Shown here: positions 1 to 13,100 of the stretch, in pieces
Layout of the letters: the number at the start of each line of letters is the position of its first letter
Numbering within the stretch: the first letter of the stretch is position 1
Assembly: GCA_964036155.1 (NCBI GenBank)
Contig: OZ038423.1
Location: forward strand, 50,421,249-50,485,248
Length of the DNA stretch: 64,000 bases
Reading direction: 5' to 3'
Origin: Diploscapter coronatus
Lineage: Eukaryota > Nematoda > Chromadorea > Rhabditida > Rhabditidae
Translations under genes and position numbers: made by a program
Notes under the pieces: generated by a model
The model's input: only the letters and a program-made list of their open reading frames with translations
What the model was told of the DNA's origin: nothing
Database searches by the model: none

Positions 1-1605
1 ATAAGTAAGAAAGGAAAAAGGATGTTTAAAAATAATAACAGTAGTAATAACAAACAGAAAAATCACAACATTTTGAATAATGTTCAACGTGTTGGATTAA
101 CTCTTCACAATCGAATAAAATAGGAAGTTAATGTTTGAAACAATCAAAGATATAATTTTCAGGGTAAACTAAATTACTTCATATCATTCGGTTTAAAAGT
201 TCAACTAAACATTGTTGATTGTTGAGTCGTAAAAATTAAATTCAATACCAATGATGCTTTATTACAACTATGCCGAGATGCAGATCATAAATAAGATAAA
301 AACGCCTATTTTGGTAAAATAATCGATGAATGTAATCGAAAACCAATTGCAGAAATAATGCAGACTACGATATCATACGTGAATGAATGAATCTCGAAAT
401 TGAAAACTGGTCAAAGAGTGAAACTGAAATTTGGAATTTGGAATTGCAATTGAGCAGCAACAATAACAATCCTGTCTCTATGCTATTCAAGAAGAAGTAA
501 AAGAAGCAAATTTAGTGAAACAATCTGTGTACAGAAATTGGAGAGTAAAAACAGAAACAGAAAAGGAAAGTCTCGTGTTTGAAAAGTGAAATGAGGCCGC
601 CTGTCATCAGAACTCCGAAGATTGCGAAATGAAGACCCCGGCCCTGAGGCATCCAGAGAAAGGTCTGTGACGACACAACCACAACTCCATTCCAGTTCAC
701 TACGTCCCCTTTCTCCTCCCCTTTCACTCCCACACTTTCTCTACTACTGTCTCACTGGCTCAGTTACAAAATTTAGCACAAGTGCGTTTTTAATTTATAA
801 CAGAAAATATTGTGCAAACAAGAAGAATAACACGCTGAATTGCGCATGCAAATATGCACCCCGAACTGCGAGAGCGAAGATACGTTCCTAAACTTCCAGA
901 GATACTCTCACTAGTTCAAATACTTATAAAAAAACGAGTTTAACTGGAACCGATTTGGAGCTCAGTAGACTAAACTTGGTGAGTATCGTGATATTTTCAG
1001 ATCAGTCGAGTTGTTTTCTCAACAAATTACGTTTCTTCATATCTTTATCTGGGGAGGGTAAATGCTCAAATTTGACATGCAAAAATTATAATTTTTCGAT
1101 CTCGATTTTGGAGGATATCTGAAATTTTGGTAGAATTTCAAAACATGAGTTTTATAGGAAATTTCGAACGCTACAAAAGCTCCCGTCTGGTCAACCCTCG
1201 AAAATTAGAAATAAGACCTGTTTTTGGGGCTTAAAGGGTGCTGAAATGCTCGAAAATCCGATGTGATGGTTGCACACTTGATAGAATATTTTTACTAGTA
1301 TGAAGGTCATATTCTGAAAATTTCAAGTAATTAATATTTTAGTCAATAGTCTTTGTTCGTCATTATCATTTATGAATCTGAATTCTCGTTTATCTTATCC
1401 TGCGGAAGGCAGTTAATGTGAAAAGCAAATAAATTCTTATCAGTTCCATTGATATGCTATAGAAAAGATTTGTTAACATTAGTCAGGAATTTCAATAGCT
1501 GGGCCTAAATATTCTACTCAATATGCTTCACTCTATATAAATTTTTGCTATTTTTCTATGAAACTATTGCATATAATAGTTATTTTTCAGTAAATTAAAT
1601 TTCGA
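1..1605. other. 5' flank of the SXP-kelch gene, no coding exon recognised
   Basis: This AT-rich stretch holds only short ORFs without splice or family support. The ORF at 622-891 has low-complexity content and no recognisable domain. The only organised signals are a TATA-like box near 925, a good 5' splice site (GTGAGT) at 979 and a strong acceptor ending at 1590. Together these could form a noncoding first exon and a roughly 610 bp UTR intron of the gene that starts at 1606. Confidence 0.5.
925..978 (+). promoter_or_regulatory. Candidate core promoter and noncoding first exon
   Basis: TATAAA followed by an A run starts at 925. About 30 bp downstream lies a GAGCTCAGT segment, and at 979 a canonical GTGAGT donor. 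An acceptor (TTTTTCAG) ends at 1590, only 15 bp before the ATG at 1606. The spacing fits a TATA promoter with a short untranslated exon. The TATA match is seen directly; promoter function and the UTR intron are inferred, and trans-splicing at 1590 would fit the acceptor equally well. Confidence 0.3.
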
Positions 1606-4317
1606 ATGAGTGAACAACGAAAAGCAACCTCTAAATCATCAATCGATTATGAATCTTCTAATCCTGTGAGTTTTTCTGTGATAGTTTGTATATTGGTTTG
1701 AATAATTTTCCTGTCGATACACTGCGTGATATAAATATGGAGATATGCATACTTCTTGAGTTCTGAGCTTCGTTTATTTCCGAAAGTTCCTGATTTTGAC
1801 AGGATCGTTTTCTACGTCCCCGAAAATCCTATGACCATGTTTTCCACGACGAAACGCAATAGAAATTGGTGGAAACTTGGAAAGGTAGCATATAGCTGCG
1901 CAGTCACCAAAGGACATTGTGTAGGAAAAGAAGCTCTACCAGACCCTACACTACCCTTACCCTATACTATTTCCCTCATGAATGCGTGTCACTAATTCAA
2001 GTTGCCATCAATTTCTATTGCGTTTCGTCGTGGAAAACATGGTCATAGGGTTTTCGGGAGCGTAGAAAACGAGCCTGATAAAACCAGGAACTTTCGGAAT
2101 TAGGCGAAGCTCCGAACTCAAAAATATGCATGCCTCCATATTTGTGTCATGCAGTGTATAAAGTCTCGTGTATCATTGTATTTGTGAAGATAATTAAGTC
2201 TGTCATGCCTTTGCCAGAAATTTTCAAGACATTGGATGAAAGCGATCAGGTTGGATTGAATACTGTTTGGAACTGTAGGGAAATGCCATTAGAAGGGAAA
2301 CTAAAATTCATCGAAGTTCATCTGAAAGAGCGGCCAGTCGAAATTCGAGCGGCATATCGAAAATGGCGCTTTGAAGTCGACAGACGCACGGTATTTAATA
2401 GGAATTTTATCTCATCAATATTGAAAACATTTCAGCTAAATACGTAATGTAGTCACAAATTTTAATCAATTTTTAGAAACCATATTTCATGAAAAGTCAA
2501 GCGCCTAGAATACAAGCATTCCTTGAAATGCTACTAGCTAAAAATCCAACACTTGGTAAAAATGAAAAAATTTTCATTCGTAAGACATCACATAAATTTC
2601 TAGACGAGTTCTATAGTGATGTTCGGGAGTTGCGAAAGTGTTTGAAGAACTACGGTGAATTTCTAGAATGGGCAAATTCAGAATATTTGTAAGTGAAAAC
2701 ATTGCGATTTTTCTTGTCTACGGCTAAAATGAGTTAGTTTATCTGATGAAATTGTATTATAGAGAGCTGCCAGACGAAGATGAAGCATCATTCAACATTG
2801 CAAACAGTGCATTAGAAACCCAAATGGCTTTACAATGCAAACAGGTGTTAAAATTTAATACAAGTTCATCGATTAATCGCTAATAGTCTAAATTTGGCAA
2901 ATCGCTAAATCGTGTTAAACTTAACTTCAGTATAAAGTCATACAAAGATATAATGACGAAGTTGCCGAAAAATTGCGAGAACAACTAAATTCAATAACGC
3001 TGAATGAGCTATCCGATCAAGGGACAACTAATCCATTAGTATACTTTTTCGGTAGTCTTTATATATTGTTAACATAATCATTACATTGAATGCAGCAACA
3101 TCATATTTATACCTACATTATTTCAATAAAATTCGTTTAATAATTGAAAATGAACATTTAGATGATGTGCGAAAGTCGATATGTTCATTTAATTGTGGTG
3201 CTTATCAAATCAAAGAAGTTGGCAAATTTTCATTCACACCTGCATACCTTTGTAATGTTACTATCGCTAAAGATAAGGTATTATTATTATTATTAAAATA
3301 TTCGATTATGTATGTAGATAAAAGAGATAATCATCCATTACTTTTCCCAAATTATTTTCAGATATATGCATTTAATTATTCATCGAAACAACTAGAAGTA
3401 TTTGATACTATTACAAATAGTAACTCACTCGTAGGTAGGGGTTTAGATAAATCTTATTAAATTTATATCACTTTTAAAAACGTTATTCTTATATTTTTAT
3501 GATAATCATGTAAAAATTATAATGCAAACTTAGAAACTCTATCAACATACAATATTTACCAGCAAGGAGTAATTGCTTATGCAAATAATAACTTATGGTA
3601 TATGTATAAAGATTCAGCTAATAATAATTCTATTAGATATAAGGTAAATCTAAATATTCTTATATGTAGTAATTTTATAATTTGAATAAACTTTTCTTAG
3701 ATAAATTGCGCTGGAGCTTGGTTAAATGGCCCATTATTTCCAAATACCTTCATTGAAGGTGCAGTTACTGAATGCGATAATAAGATATATGGTAAGAAAA
3801 TCATTTATATAATTACATTTAATATTTCAGCTGTTGATTTTTATGGGGGATCAAACGCAATTTATCAATATAATGAAGGATCTAATAATTGGAAACAAAT
3901 AGGAAATGTGGATTATAGACGACGATTTGCAGCAGTTGCAAGCCTTAATGGTGGATTATACATAACTGGAGGATTAGAGTATATTATATAAAATTATAGA
4001 AAATCTTATTACTTATATTAAAATTATAGAGTGAATACGAATATGACTACGAAATCCTGTATGGTTTTTAACACTAATGATGCGGCAAATATGAAGCCCT
4101 ATAAAATAGCTGACATGAATTACCCGAGAAATCATCACACTCTCATTAGTGCAAATGGCAAACTATTTGCAATTGGAGGGTATATAGTTTGTATAGTCAG
4201 TTTAAAATTAATTTAAATTTAATTAGCTATCCCGATAACACTAGTACCTCACTCGTTAAGTTCATAGAAGAATACGATCCTATTCGAGATGAATGGTCTA
4301 TTGTAGGAAGCTTGTAA
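1606..4317 (+). CDS. Chimeric protein: SXP/RAL-2-like N-terminal domain plus kelch repeats
   Basis: Twelve exons join in phase: 1606-1665, 2199-2390, 2477-2688, 2763-2844, 2931-3051, 3096-3277, 3362-3434, 3534-3643, 3701-3791, 3831-3978, 4030-4179, 4227-4317, giving 503 aa. Residues about 21-200 are helical and charged, with RAAYRKWRFEVDRR and LLAKNPTLGKNE; they are spaced like the nematode SXP/RAL-2 (DUF148) fold, a tentative match. From about residue 265 the protein is kelch-like: hydrophobic strand plus Gly-Gly doublets (GGLYITGG near 420, GKLFAIGG near 470) and a final blade EEYDPIRDEW. There is no obvious BTB domain or signal peptide. The acceptor of exon 2 is a weak AAG and lies 42 bp after a MITE. 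A paralogous N-terminus occurs at 49710 and paralogous last exons at 23056-23371. The kelch part is solid; the identity of the N-terminal domain is inferred. Confidence 0.7.
1720..2156. mobile_element. MITE with long terminal inverted repeats, TA target duplication
   Basis: A 437 bp foldback element sits in intron 1 of the SXP-kelch gene. Its outer ~160 bp (1720-1880 and about 1998-2156) are inverted copies with high identity, including GACCATGTTTTCCACGACG and its complement. The ends are CACTGCGTGA and TCATGCAGTG, flanked by TA at 1718-1719 and 2157-2158. TA flanks fit Tc1/mariner-type mobilisation. No transposase frame is present, so it is non-autonomous. Confidence 0.85.
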
Positions 4318-4755
4318 CTAACTGATAGTGCATCAAAATTTTCAACTATTTTCTTGGCTCTTCGCAAGATATCATTTTATTGATGCGATTCTATCTAGCT
4401 TGGATCAACTTTATTTTAAGATATTATTTATCTTTTTAATTGCAAAAACATAATTAAAATTCAATTTTTTGATGATATTCCAATGGTTTTATTCATATTT
4501 TCATTAAAGTAATGATCATATGTATGCAAATTTAAACTTAAATCGGATTTCTCCCATTGTAATCGCTCGAGGCTAATTTACTCGTAAGAGTATTTGAAAA
4601 TTTTTATCCAATATCTCTATTTAGCACCTACTTTAAATAAACACTTGCTGAATTGAGTTTGAATCTGTTAAACTTGTCAGTGGTTTTAGTGATTGTTGCT
4701 AAGGAAGTCATTTGTGCAAGTTACCTATTCATTCTTCCCTGCCAAATTTGCCGCA
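4318..4755. other. Intergenic spacer between the SXP-kelch and F-box-like genes
   Basis: This AT-rich spacer separates two tandem + strand genes. It should hold the 3' UTR of the first and the promoter of the second. AATAAA-like tracts occur near 4637, but no coding exon, inverted repeat or RNA gene is apparent. Confidence 0.5.
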
Positions 4756-6435
4756 ATGTTCGATCGATTGAACGATTATTTGATTCGTCAAGTCGTGTCC
4801 CGACTCGAATTCGAAGATGCACTCAAATTGTCGCTCTGCTGCAAGGAGAAAAGATTGCTCCGATCAGCCCTCGGCACTGCCAGCACAGCTCATTGGCCGC
4901 CTGTTTCTGCCTACAATCTGCATATTTATACGAGCAATTCATGGTGTGAAACTCCAACAAAAGTAATTTTAGAAATTTTTACTGTCAATTGTAAGATATG
5001 TTAATTTTCAGGAACCCTTTCGTCTTCTGCTCGATCTCAACGTTCCTATTAATTCCATTTCGAGAAACAATAGCCAAATGCTACTTCTTCACATGGCATT
5101 TGAAGTCGACGAGAACGGACAGAGGCCTCAACCAAAGGATATGCTCAAATGGCTCAAGAGAGAAATTGATCTGGCAGCAAAAAGTAATGATTTTATTTTT
5201 AAGATCGACATTATTCCATTATTTCTCATTTTCATCCATATTAGGCATGATCGACGATACCGGAGAAGCCTACAGAATCTACGAGAATCACAAATCGATT
5301 TATCCAACTTGCTGCGAAATGATTCATGAAGCATCGCACACCATCAGATACTTGATGTCCAGATTCAATTTCGATACGCGAGTCTCAGTTGTAAGTCTAA
5401 AAATTGCAAGCTCAATAATTCAATTTTGATTTTAGGAGAAAGTCGGAGGCGAACTATTCTGGACAATTCTGAAAGCGGTCGAGAGTAATCCACATAACGT
5501 CAAAGAGCTGAACATTCATCACATCTATGCCAAGAAAGAGGATGAATATCGTTTCGCTCAAACTCAGAATTGCTTTTCTAGTAAGATTAATTTTCATTTC
5601 TAAATAATGTAATATTTTTAGGCTTCAACAAAATATGCATCAAAACCGATGAGCTTCTTCCCGCTTTGCTAGTGAATCCAGCATTCAAATGCAGGGTAAG
5701 CTTAAATTCGAGTTATTCCGGGTACTAGGAAATCTCGTAACCTCAACTTGACGAAATTGGGTGCAAGATTCAAATAGAGTAGGAGAATGTTCGTTTTCTT
5801 TTAACCCTTTCTTCATGTTACGAAGTTTCTGAATTATCGCTATTCTGACTTGAATTGGTTAATTCAGTATTTGGAAGTGACTGTTCGCGATGACGGCAAA
5901 GATTTCTTCTCAGTTCTTCCGAATATTCAGTCGGAAATCATCCGACAGACCTTCACTTTCGGCAATTTCCAAGCAGCTCAACTTGACGACGTGAAAGCTA
6001 GCATTATTTTGCAGGTATATACAATCATTTCTTTGAAATTTTCACTAGCAGAGAAATATGTTGGCAATGAACATGTGCATTTAAGAAAATAGTGACGACG
6101 ACTGATCGCATCATTCGCTATGTGCAACTGCACTTCAATCCAGTCAACCTACAAATCGAGACTTTTCAAGAGAAACTCTTGAGCCGATTCCCTCCTGAAT
6201 CAGTGAGGAATATTATGCTGGCACCTGGAAATGGACGATTCAGGTCGGGTTGTTTCTAACGATTCTAGCCATTTGATCCAGATATTTCAGCGTTGAACTC
6301 ACAACAACTATCCAATGGCTGATCATTTCGAAGTGCCATCGCAACAATTCCATCTCCCTGTTCATTGTCAACAAGAAGTATCTTACCTCGACTCAACGAC
6401 AGAAAAGCCGACTTCTTCTTGAAATTAACATCTAA
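4756..6435 (+). CDS. F-box-like nematode protein
   Basis: Eight exons join in frame (4756-4962, 5012-5183, 5245-5390, 5436-5580, 5622-5695, 5868-6014, 6086-6243, 6291-6435) to give 397 aa. Residues about 2-36 (DYLIRQVVSRLEFEDALKLS, then a CCKEKR segment) follow the F-box hydrophobic pattern: a Leu-rich helix, a Leu/Glu-Phe-Glu-Asp turn, then Leu-Ser-x-Cys-Cys-Lys. F-box proteins recruit substrates to SCF ubiquitin ligases through Skp1. The remainder (VTVRDDGKDFF, LSRFPPESVRNIML) resembles the variable FTH/FBA-type substrate region of nematode F-box families, but no catalytic motif is visible. The last acceptor pairs keep frame exactly; the exon at 6086 must use TTTAAG rather than the following AAATAG, because the latter opens on a stop codon. 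A polyadenylation signal lies at 6471-6476. The F-box call is moderate; the rest is unassigned. Confidence 0.6.
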
Positions 6436-7118
6436 TTGATCTTTTCTTGTAATCATAAAGGTTTCTGAAGAATAAACATGAAAAGTAAACAATATGACAA
6501 GGGATGTAACAGTGCTAATCACAGATCCTGCTCAAAAGTGGCAAGGCAAGTCAATTTGAATACCTTGATAGCGAATATCACCATGAATGTGCCAAATGGC
6601 AACACTTTCTTTTCTTTCTTATTTTCTAACAGTATTTTTCAGGAGAAGAGGAAAAACGAAGTGCCTGTGCTGATAGTGAAGTTAGGCAGGTGCAAGCAAA
6701 ACAGTGGTATTTTTCTTCTAATTCTGAACGAATCATCATTTATTCGTTGATGAAGAGGTTTGCAACAATATACAATCTTGATGATTATAACATGACAGAG
6801 GGCACGATTTGATTTAGTTAGCCGAAGCTGGTTAACTAATTTGTTTGAATTCGGTTAAAACGATAATATTTTGGGTTAAATATAAGATTATTCAAGAGCT
6901 GACGAATTTGATTGCCACATAATAATTCTGTGATCACTGATTCACATCATTTTGGGAAATGTAGAGAAATAATGAAGATCATAATTTGTGACAGTGAAAA
7001 TGAATGAACCATTTGAATGGTTATTTTGAACAAAAAATAAACGATAAAATACAGTAAGGGAGAAAGAGAATTATCTGAGACTGACTTACTGCTGTCATCC
7101 TTCGTCAAAGTTCTTGTC
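6436..7118. other. Spacer between convergent genes
   Basis: The F-box-like gene (+) and capg-2 (-) converge here. The stretch should contain both 3' UTRs. The short ORFs at 6265-6522 and 6478-6750 cross the annotated 3' end and show no domain or splice support. Confidence 0.5.
6471..6476 (+). terminator. Polyadenylation signal AATAAA of the F-box-like gene
   Basis: AATAAA lies 36 bp after the stop codon at 6435, a typical position for a nematode gene. Confidence 0.6.
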
Positions 7119-10100
7119 TCAAGCCTTGATGATGCATCGATAAATCTGATTGGTGAGTTCCTTGAGAATGTCGTCAGGAGCATTGCTGCTGAACTCGTCC
7201 TCGTTGAAGGCCTTTCCCGGATCGGTCAGAATCGCTTTCACGTAATCAATTGCGTTCTGCGCTGCCACTTGCACAAAATTGTCTAGAAATTTTTAATTGT
7301 CTTCAATTTTGAAACATGTCAATCAGAATTTTTTGGTGAAAATAGACAAAAATTAGCATAGCATTATGATGTCCTACATTTTATTAAATGGGCGTTGCAA
7401 TTGTTGAATTATGGAAGGATTATTTGTTTTTAAAACGACGTTTTTCTTATGGAAGGAATAAAAATAATCAATCCGTAATTCAGCAAAATGCAAGTTGTCA
7501 GATTATCGGATAGTGATTACCGAACAATACCAATTTCTACTGGAAAAATTTTTGGAAAATCAGATTGAGATTCATTCCGATTAAAACTAATTTTATTTCT
7601 CATCAGTGAATGAAATTCCCAAGAATGATTACCTTTAGCCATGTAAGGAGGTTCCTTCGCAGCTCTCGCCAGTACCAGGATTGCATTCGAATAGTGAATG
7701 AAGGTTTCACAGGCCTTTCGCTGAAATTTGCTTATTTTTATTTGCTTCTTCCGAAAGAGGAAATGCACCCCTCTATTGCCAGTAGTTTCGTAGGCAATCT
7801 TGACCGTCTTTGCAGTGTTCTGCAGATGAGCGACGAAGCGCCTGAAAATTCATCTTTTCTATCTATAGCAAGAAAAGTCGACCTTCTGATGATAGCGTAT
7901 TTGAGAATGACACGATGCACGATCAGCTTGACGGCCTTCGGCATTTCGTATTCTTCGTTCTCCACATTCGCAATCCCTTCCTAGAAGCAATATATATTTT
8001 TTAGAAATGACAATGAATAAAAGTAAAAAAAAACTATTTAGAATCAACTGGAACAAAGTTTTTTCTCTAATAAAATTCTTTTAAAATTACTAAATTACAT
8101 TAAAAACTGAAGTTATGAAAATTTGTTCGATTTTAGTTTCGTTTCAAAACTGATTACTAATTTTTACCTGAATATTATTCCTTGCGATGTGATTGAGCAG
8201 AGTCTGCATGGTCGTGTTGAGGACCTGCATGAAGATTTGCTTGGTGCATTTCGAGTGATTGAATACGGCCATCGCCAGCTGTCTGTAGGCAGAGGAAATG
8301 TCTGAAACGTTGAGAGCTTTGAACATCCTAATTTTTGTCTGAAAGTAATAAACTACCAAAGCTGTAGAAAATCCAATGCCATTATTAAAAAAAAAACAAT
8401 GTTAATGATTTGAAAAAGTTGCATTTGATATCACAATTTTTCGAGCTCGTTATGAAATTGAAGAAAAAAACTCCTGGATTATCCCTTACGTTTTTCCTTG
8501 ATGTCTTCTTCCTGCTTGATGACCCACTTGGGCAACAGCTTCATCACCTGCACGCACTCGTTGAACAGCTCAGAGTTATTCTGCAAAACCGACATTCTTT
8601 AGCAGCAAAAATCCGAATTCCAACCTCATCTTCGGATTTGAGCAGATTCTTGGCTAAATTGACGATGGGGAAAATGAGAACTGCTGGAGTGGAGCTCGAA
8701 AGGAACTGGATCAGAAGGCTGAGAAAAATAAATGGAGTAAAAATGCACTGATAAATTGAATCGTACTGTCTGGCAGACTGGACGACATCGAACTTCTCCT
8801 CCTCTTCTTGTTCCTGTCCATCCCTTTCCCCAGCTTCCTCTCGATGTCGTTCTGCTGCTTTTGCCCTGCGACAGAACTTCCACGTCGTCATTGCCATGTT
8901 CAGGTTGCGGAATTGCAACTGAAAACTTATTTCTTTATTCATGACCGAAAAGGTAGAAAATGCTAATTATTTTACTAAGGCACTTATGATCCATTTCCTA
9001 ACGTTATTTCTTGCCCTTCAGGTTCCGGAAAGTTATAATTTACTGGTACTTCAAAAATTGAACAAGTTCATGATTTTATTACTACAAGAAAATATGCTGT
9101 GAAAAAAAACTACCTCGATGATATTAGTGATGAAATCGATGGCCTCATCGTTCTCTTCGGATTCCAATCTGCTGATCACTGAGTTCTCCACCCAATCGAG
9201 TTCTCTGCCGAATGACTGCTCGTACTCCTTGATCAGGTCTGCATCCTGAGAATCGTCCGTGACTCGCTCCTGGAAATTCAAGGTGTTCAAGATCATCTTC
9301 ATTTTAGGCTTGCCTGAATATTGAGCAGCATGACGCAGAGAGTCTGTCGCATCTGATAGGCTAGCAGCAGGGTTTCATCGGGAGGATGAAATGTTTCCCT
9401 GGGTTGCTCTGCGTCCAAACGATTGTCGATTAGGCAGGTGATTTCGGAGAGGTTCTGGAAAAAGTAGAACGAATTTGAAGACAGTTTGGAATGACGCATA
9501 ATCGCATTGAGGAAAATGACGAAGCACTTTTTGTAAATTCGGTATAATGAAAAATAATGCAATTCCTCGTCTTCCTGCACGAATCCTTTCAATTTCTATT
9601 CGTTCCGTCATTCCTTCATTACGGAGAATCCAAGATAGCATTGAGCATTACTCAGTTCTATTATTACGCCATTTACAAGTTGCCTATTTTTAATTTCTAG
9701 CAAGTAATACGTGCATTATGGTTCAATTTCAAAACTCAACCAACTTTTCTTATTGTCAAATTCAGGTGAAAAAGAAAAGACAAAGTTATACCTGGAAGAA
9801 CTGCCTGAGATGAGCGTGATATTCCTGTTTGTTGACGATCTTCTGCGTGGGTCTGTAGGAGTTGAGCAGACACTTCAGGTAGCACAGGGACAATTTGAGC
9901 ATTCTGTGCTTCTCGTTCAGATTCTCTTTCTTTTTGCGGGCTGATTTGTCAGATTTGGAGCGTTTAGCCTTGGGAGGGGAGATTTCCGCAGAAGTGGACG
10001 GGAGAACGAGGCCTGAATACATAGACGTCATAAAGAAAGAAGAAAATCGAAACTTTGAAAATTGAAAATCGATTGATTTTTCGATTTTTTATCATAAAAC

Positions 10101-13100
10101 AACTCTTTCACCTTCCTGAATGATATCGAGCAGTTTGTTGATGTCCCACTGCGACGTTGCATCGATGTAGGGATCCAGGAAATTCTCATCCACCTGACGA
10201 TTATTACTTTTGCAAGGAAGTCTACGAGATTCTTACATTTCCACTCTGCAGCATCCGGAAGACAGCATCGGAGACCTTTTCGTGACTCTTCCGCGACAAC
10301 AGACTTCCCAACATCAGGATTGTTCCGATCAGAGGTGTGTCCTGAAACATTTGGAAAAATTAAATAAGAAAGCTACGAGGGTCAGAATTGTTCAGAAGTG
10401 AAAAAATCCAGCTTAAAAATGTAAAGAATACCTGATAGTTCTGGAAGAGCTTGATGATGAACTTGAGCTGCATCTGCTCCAGTTTCACCTGAATGTTGGC
10501 ATTTTCAGGAAGGTGAAGATCCTGAAATCTTATTTGAAATTTGCTTTCAAAATGATAAAAGTATGCCTTCTTCATAGTGATCCAGAGCACGGACATGCAC
10601 TCCAGAATGATCTTCGCATTGTCGATGTCGTCCATTCTGCCTGAGACGAAGTAAATTATAAATCGCAGATTAGGATTCAGAAAAATGAAAATAGAAGTTT
10701 CGTGAAAATTTTAGTTCACACACAATCCGCTTTAGAGATGAATAGTGCAGGTAGAAAAACAAGAATTGGATCGACAACTATCACTATAATGCGTGGGAAA
10801 AGATATTGAATTTTCCAAAATAGGAAAAATAAGGAAGCAATTTACAAACCCTCAGATTTGAGCAGCAAAGTATCAGACACAGTTCCATTAGCTGTCTCAT
10901 CTCCTTGTGTCATTCCATCCCAGGCCGAGCCCCTCGAAGTGTCTACCTGCTGTTTGCGTGTTCTGTTCGCATCGTCGCCCGTCTTCTTTCCAGCGAATTG
11001 CAGCAGAATCGTCAGCATGTAGCGGATGTGGTTCACTGCAAATTGGAAGAATTGAATATATATCAAGCCATCTTCTAGAAACGACAATGTTGACATGAAA
11101 CCAATCATTCATGTCATCAAAAAGATAATTCTAGATTTGCTCTAACATTTCAAATAAGATTCTAGAAATTTATGCGAATGCTGACTCTCGGGAAATGCAA
11201 CTCTATTGCGATAACGGGGGAGGCATTTCAGATCGAACGGGCACCGCACGAGTGCTATTTCCAAATAGCCACGCTGTTCATACCCGCTTGTTCCGCATCG
11301 ATGAGTTTGAGTGGATAGATGAATCGATAGAAGACGAGACAGGCCTCTCTGCCCCCGTTCATCAGGAATTCCAGCTTGTTGCGGCAGTCCGTTCTGTCTT
11401 CGTTGCCAAAGAAATACTGAAATTCTCTTCATTGCAGAGAAATACGACTTTTGTTTTCTTACCGGAAAAATGAGTTCGACGAGCTCTTTGCGGACAGATT
11501 CGGACTTCTCGACGGTCAGGCGGTAATAGACCATTTCGATTGTCAGAACAGCATTCCACTGAAAATTTCCGATACAGAACTCAACATTTTTCTTGCATAA
11601 GAAATTTCATGATAAAGAGGCATGAATTATTTTAAGACCCAATATCGAAACATAAATCATTTGAACATTTCAAAAGCAGTAATTTTAGACGAGCTTTTAG
11701 GAAATGTCAAGCAGTAGAAATTTAAAAATCTTACATTGACATATCTGTGCTGCCGGAGTTTCTTGAGCAGCTTGACGCAGTCGAGTCTGACCTGCTCACT
11801 CGGGTCGTTGATGAGGAATTTGCACGAAATGCGCATTCCCATCTCGAATGCGTTCAGGCAGGACGGAGAGTTCATCAGGAAATACAGACCCTGCAAAATT
11901 TCAGTTTTCACATTCCAAGAAAGGGAGTTACCTCAATGATAGCCAGCCGAACATCCTTGTCCTCGTCCTTTGCGAGTTTGTCGAAGCACTGAAATTTTAC
12001 GAATTAGAATAAATAATTTTAAAGAAAATTCAAATCTAACGATAGTGAGAATTTCTCGAATGAAAGAAGTCTGGAAGATGCGATAGTATTCTGAGACCCA
12101 TTTCATCGCCTGAAAATTGAAATCAATGAAAATTCAAGAAATCCAATGACTGTTTCTGACAGTTTTAGCCATCAGCGCTCTGATCGCAGAGGAGGTGTCT
12201 TCGAGCTTCGCCTTGATGATCTTCAATTGGCGCTCCAGCGCCTTCTGGGAAGTCTGAAATTCGATATTTTTCACAATATGCTAAAAATTGAGGTATTCCT
12301 AAGAAAATGAAGATAAAAATAGCGTACCTCATTAGCACCTGCAGGCACGACAGGGAAGAACATGTCGTGCACGCGAATTGCACGAACAACCATTCGATCA
12401 TTGAAGGACTGAAAATCGTAAAATTATCCCATCAAGATTGAAAATCTCACATCCTCTCCTCTGAAGAGGAAGCTCGCACAGGCCTTCCAGGACATGTCAG
12501 TCATTTGAGCGTTCAGCAGACGGGCCTTCGACAGAGGAGTCAGAAACTGAAAATATCTATCGGAACTGAGTGATTTTTTACAGAATATCGAACCGCCTGA
12601 AAAGAAGGGAAATATTGCTCGTCAGCTCGGATGGCACAGTTGATGACCTCGGCGAAAATGTCGAATTTGATCTGCAAAGCTAAAATACAAGACGAAGTGT
12701 TTTCAAAAGCATTCTACTAGAAATTTCGCTTGAGAAAATATGTTATTTTCACTAAAAAGGACATAAATTACCAGATCGAAAAGCTGTTTATCCTCTGCTT
12801 CTGCAGCGCCTTTCCAAGCGAACAAAGCTGCATTTCCGAGGCCTTCACAGTGAGCACTGAAATTCTCCTATCAAAGATAAATGATTCTCGAAAAACCTGG
12901 TAGGCTCATCGATGATGACCCCTTTGATGATATTCATGGCCTTCTTCGGAGTGATTTTCTTGACCAGATAGCCCAGCAGTTTCTGACCGTCCTGAAGTTT
13001 GTCTTCGCTATCTCAAAAATAATATCAAACACCTGAGTATTGAGGAATTGCTCAGCGAAGAAGAGTTTCTGCAGCAGTTTCGTGGAGCACTGTGCCTCGA

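Noticed and set aside
4756..6435. Operon of the SXP-kelch and F-box-like genes
   Set aside because: The 438 bp gap is longer than typical nematode operon spacing and no SL2-type signal could be identified.
8544..8942. 132-codon minus ORF inside capg-2
   Set aside because: Its parts correspond to exons 8767-8918 and 8625-8718, but the continuous reading runs through an intron; the spliced model fits the family better.
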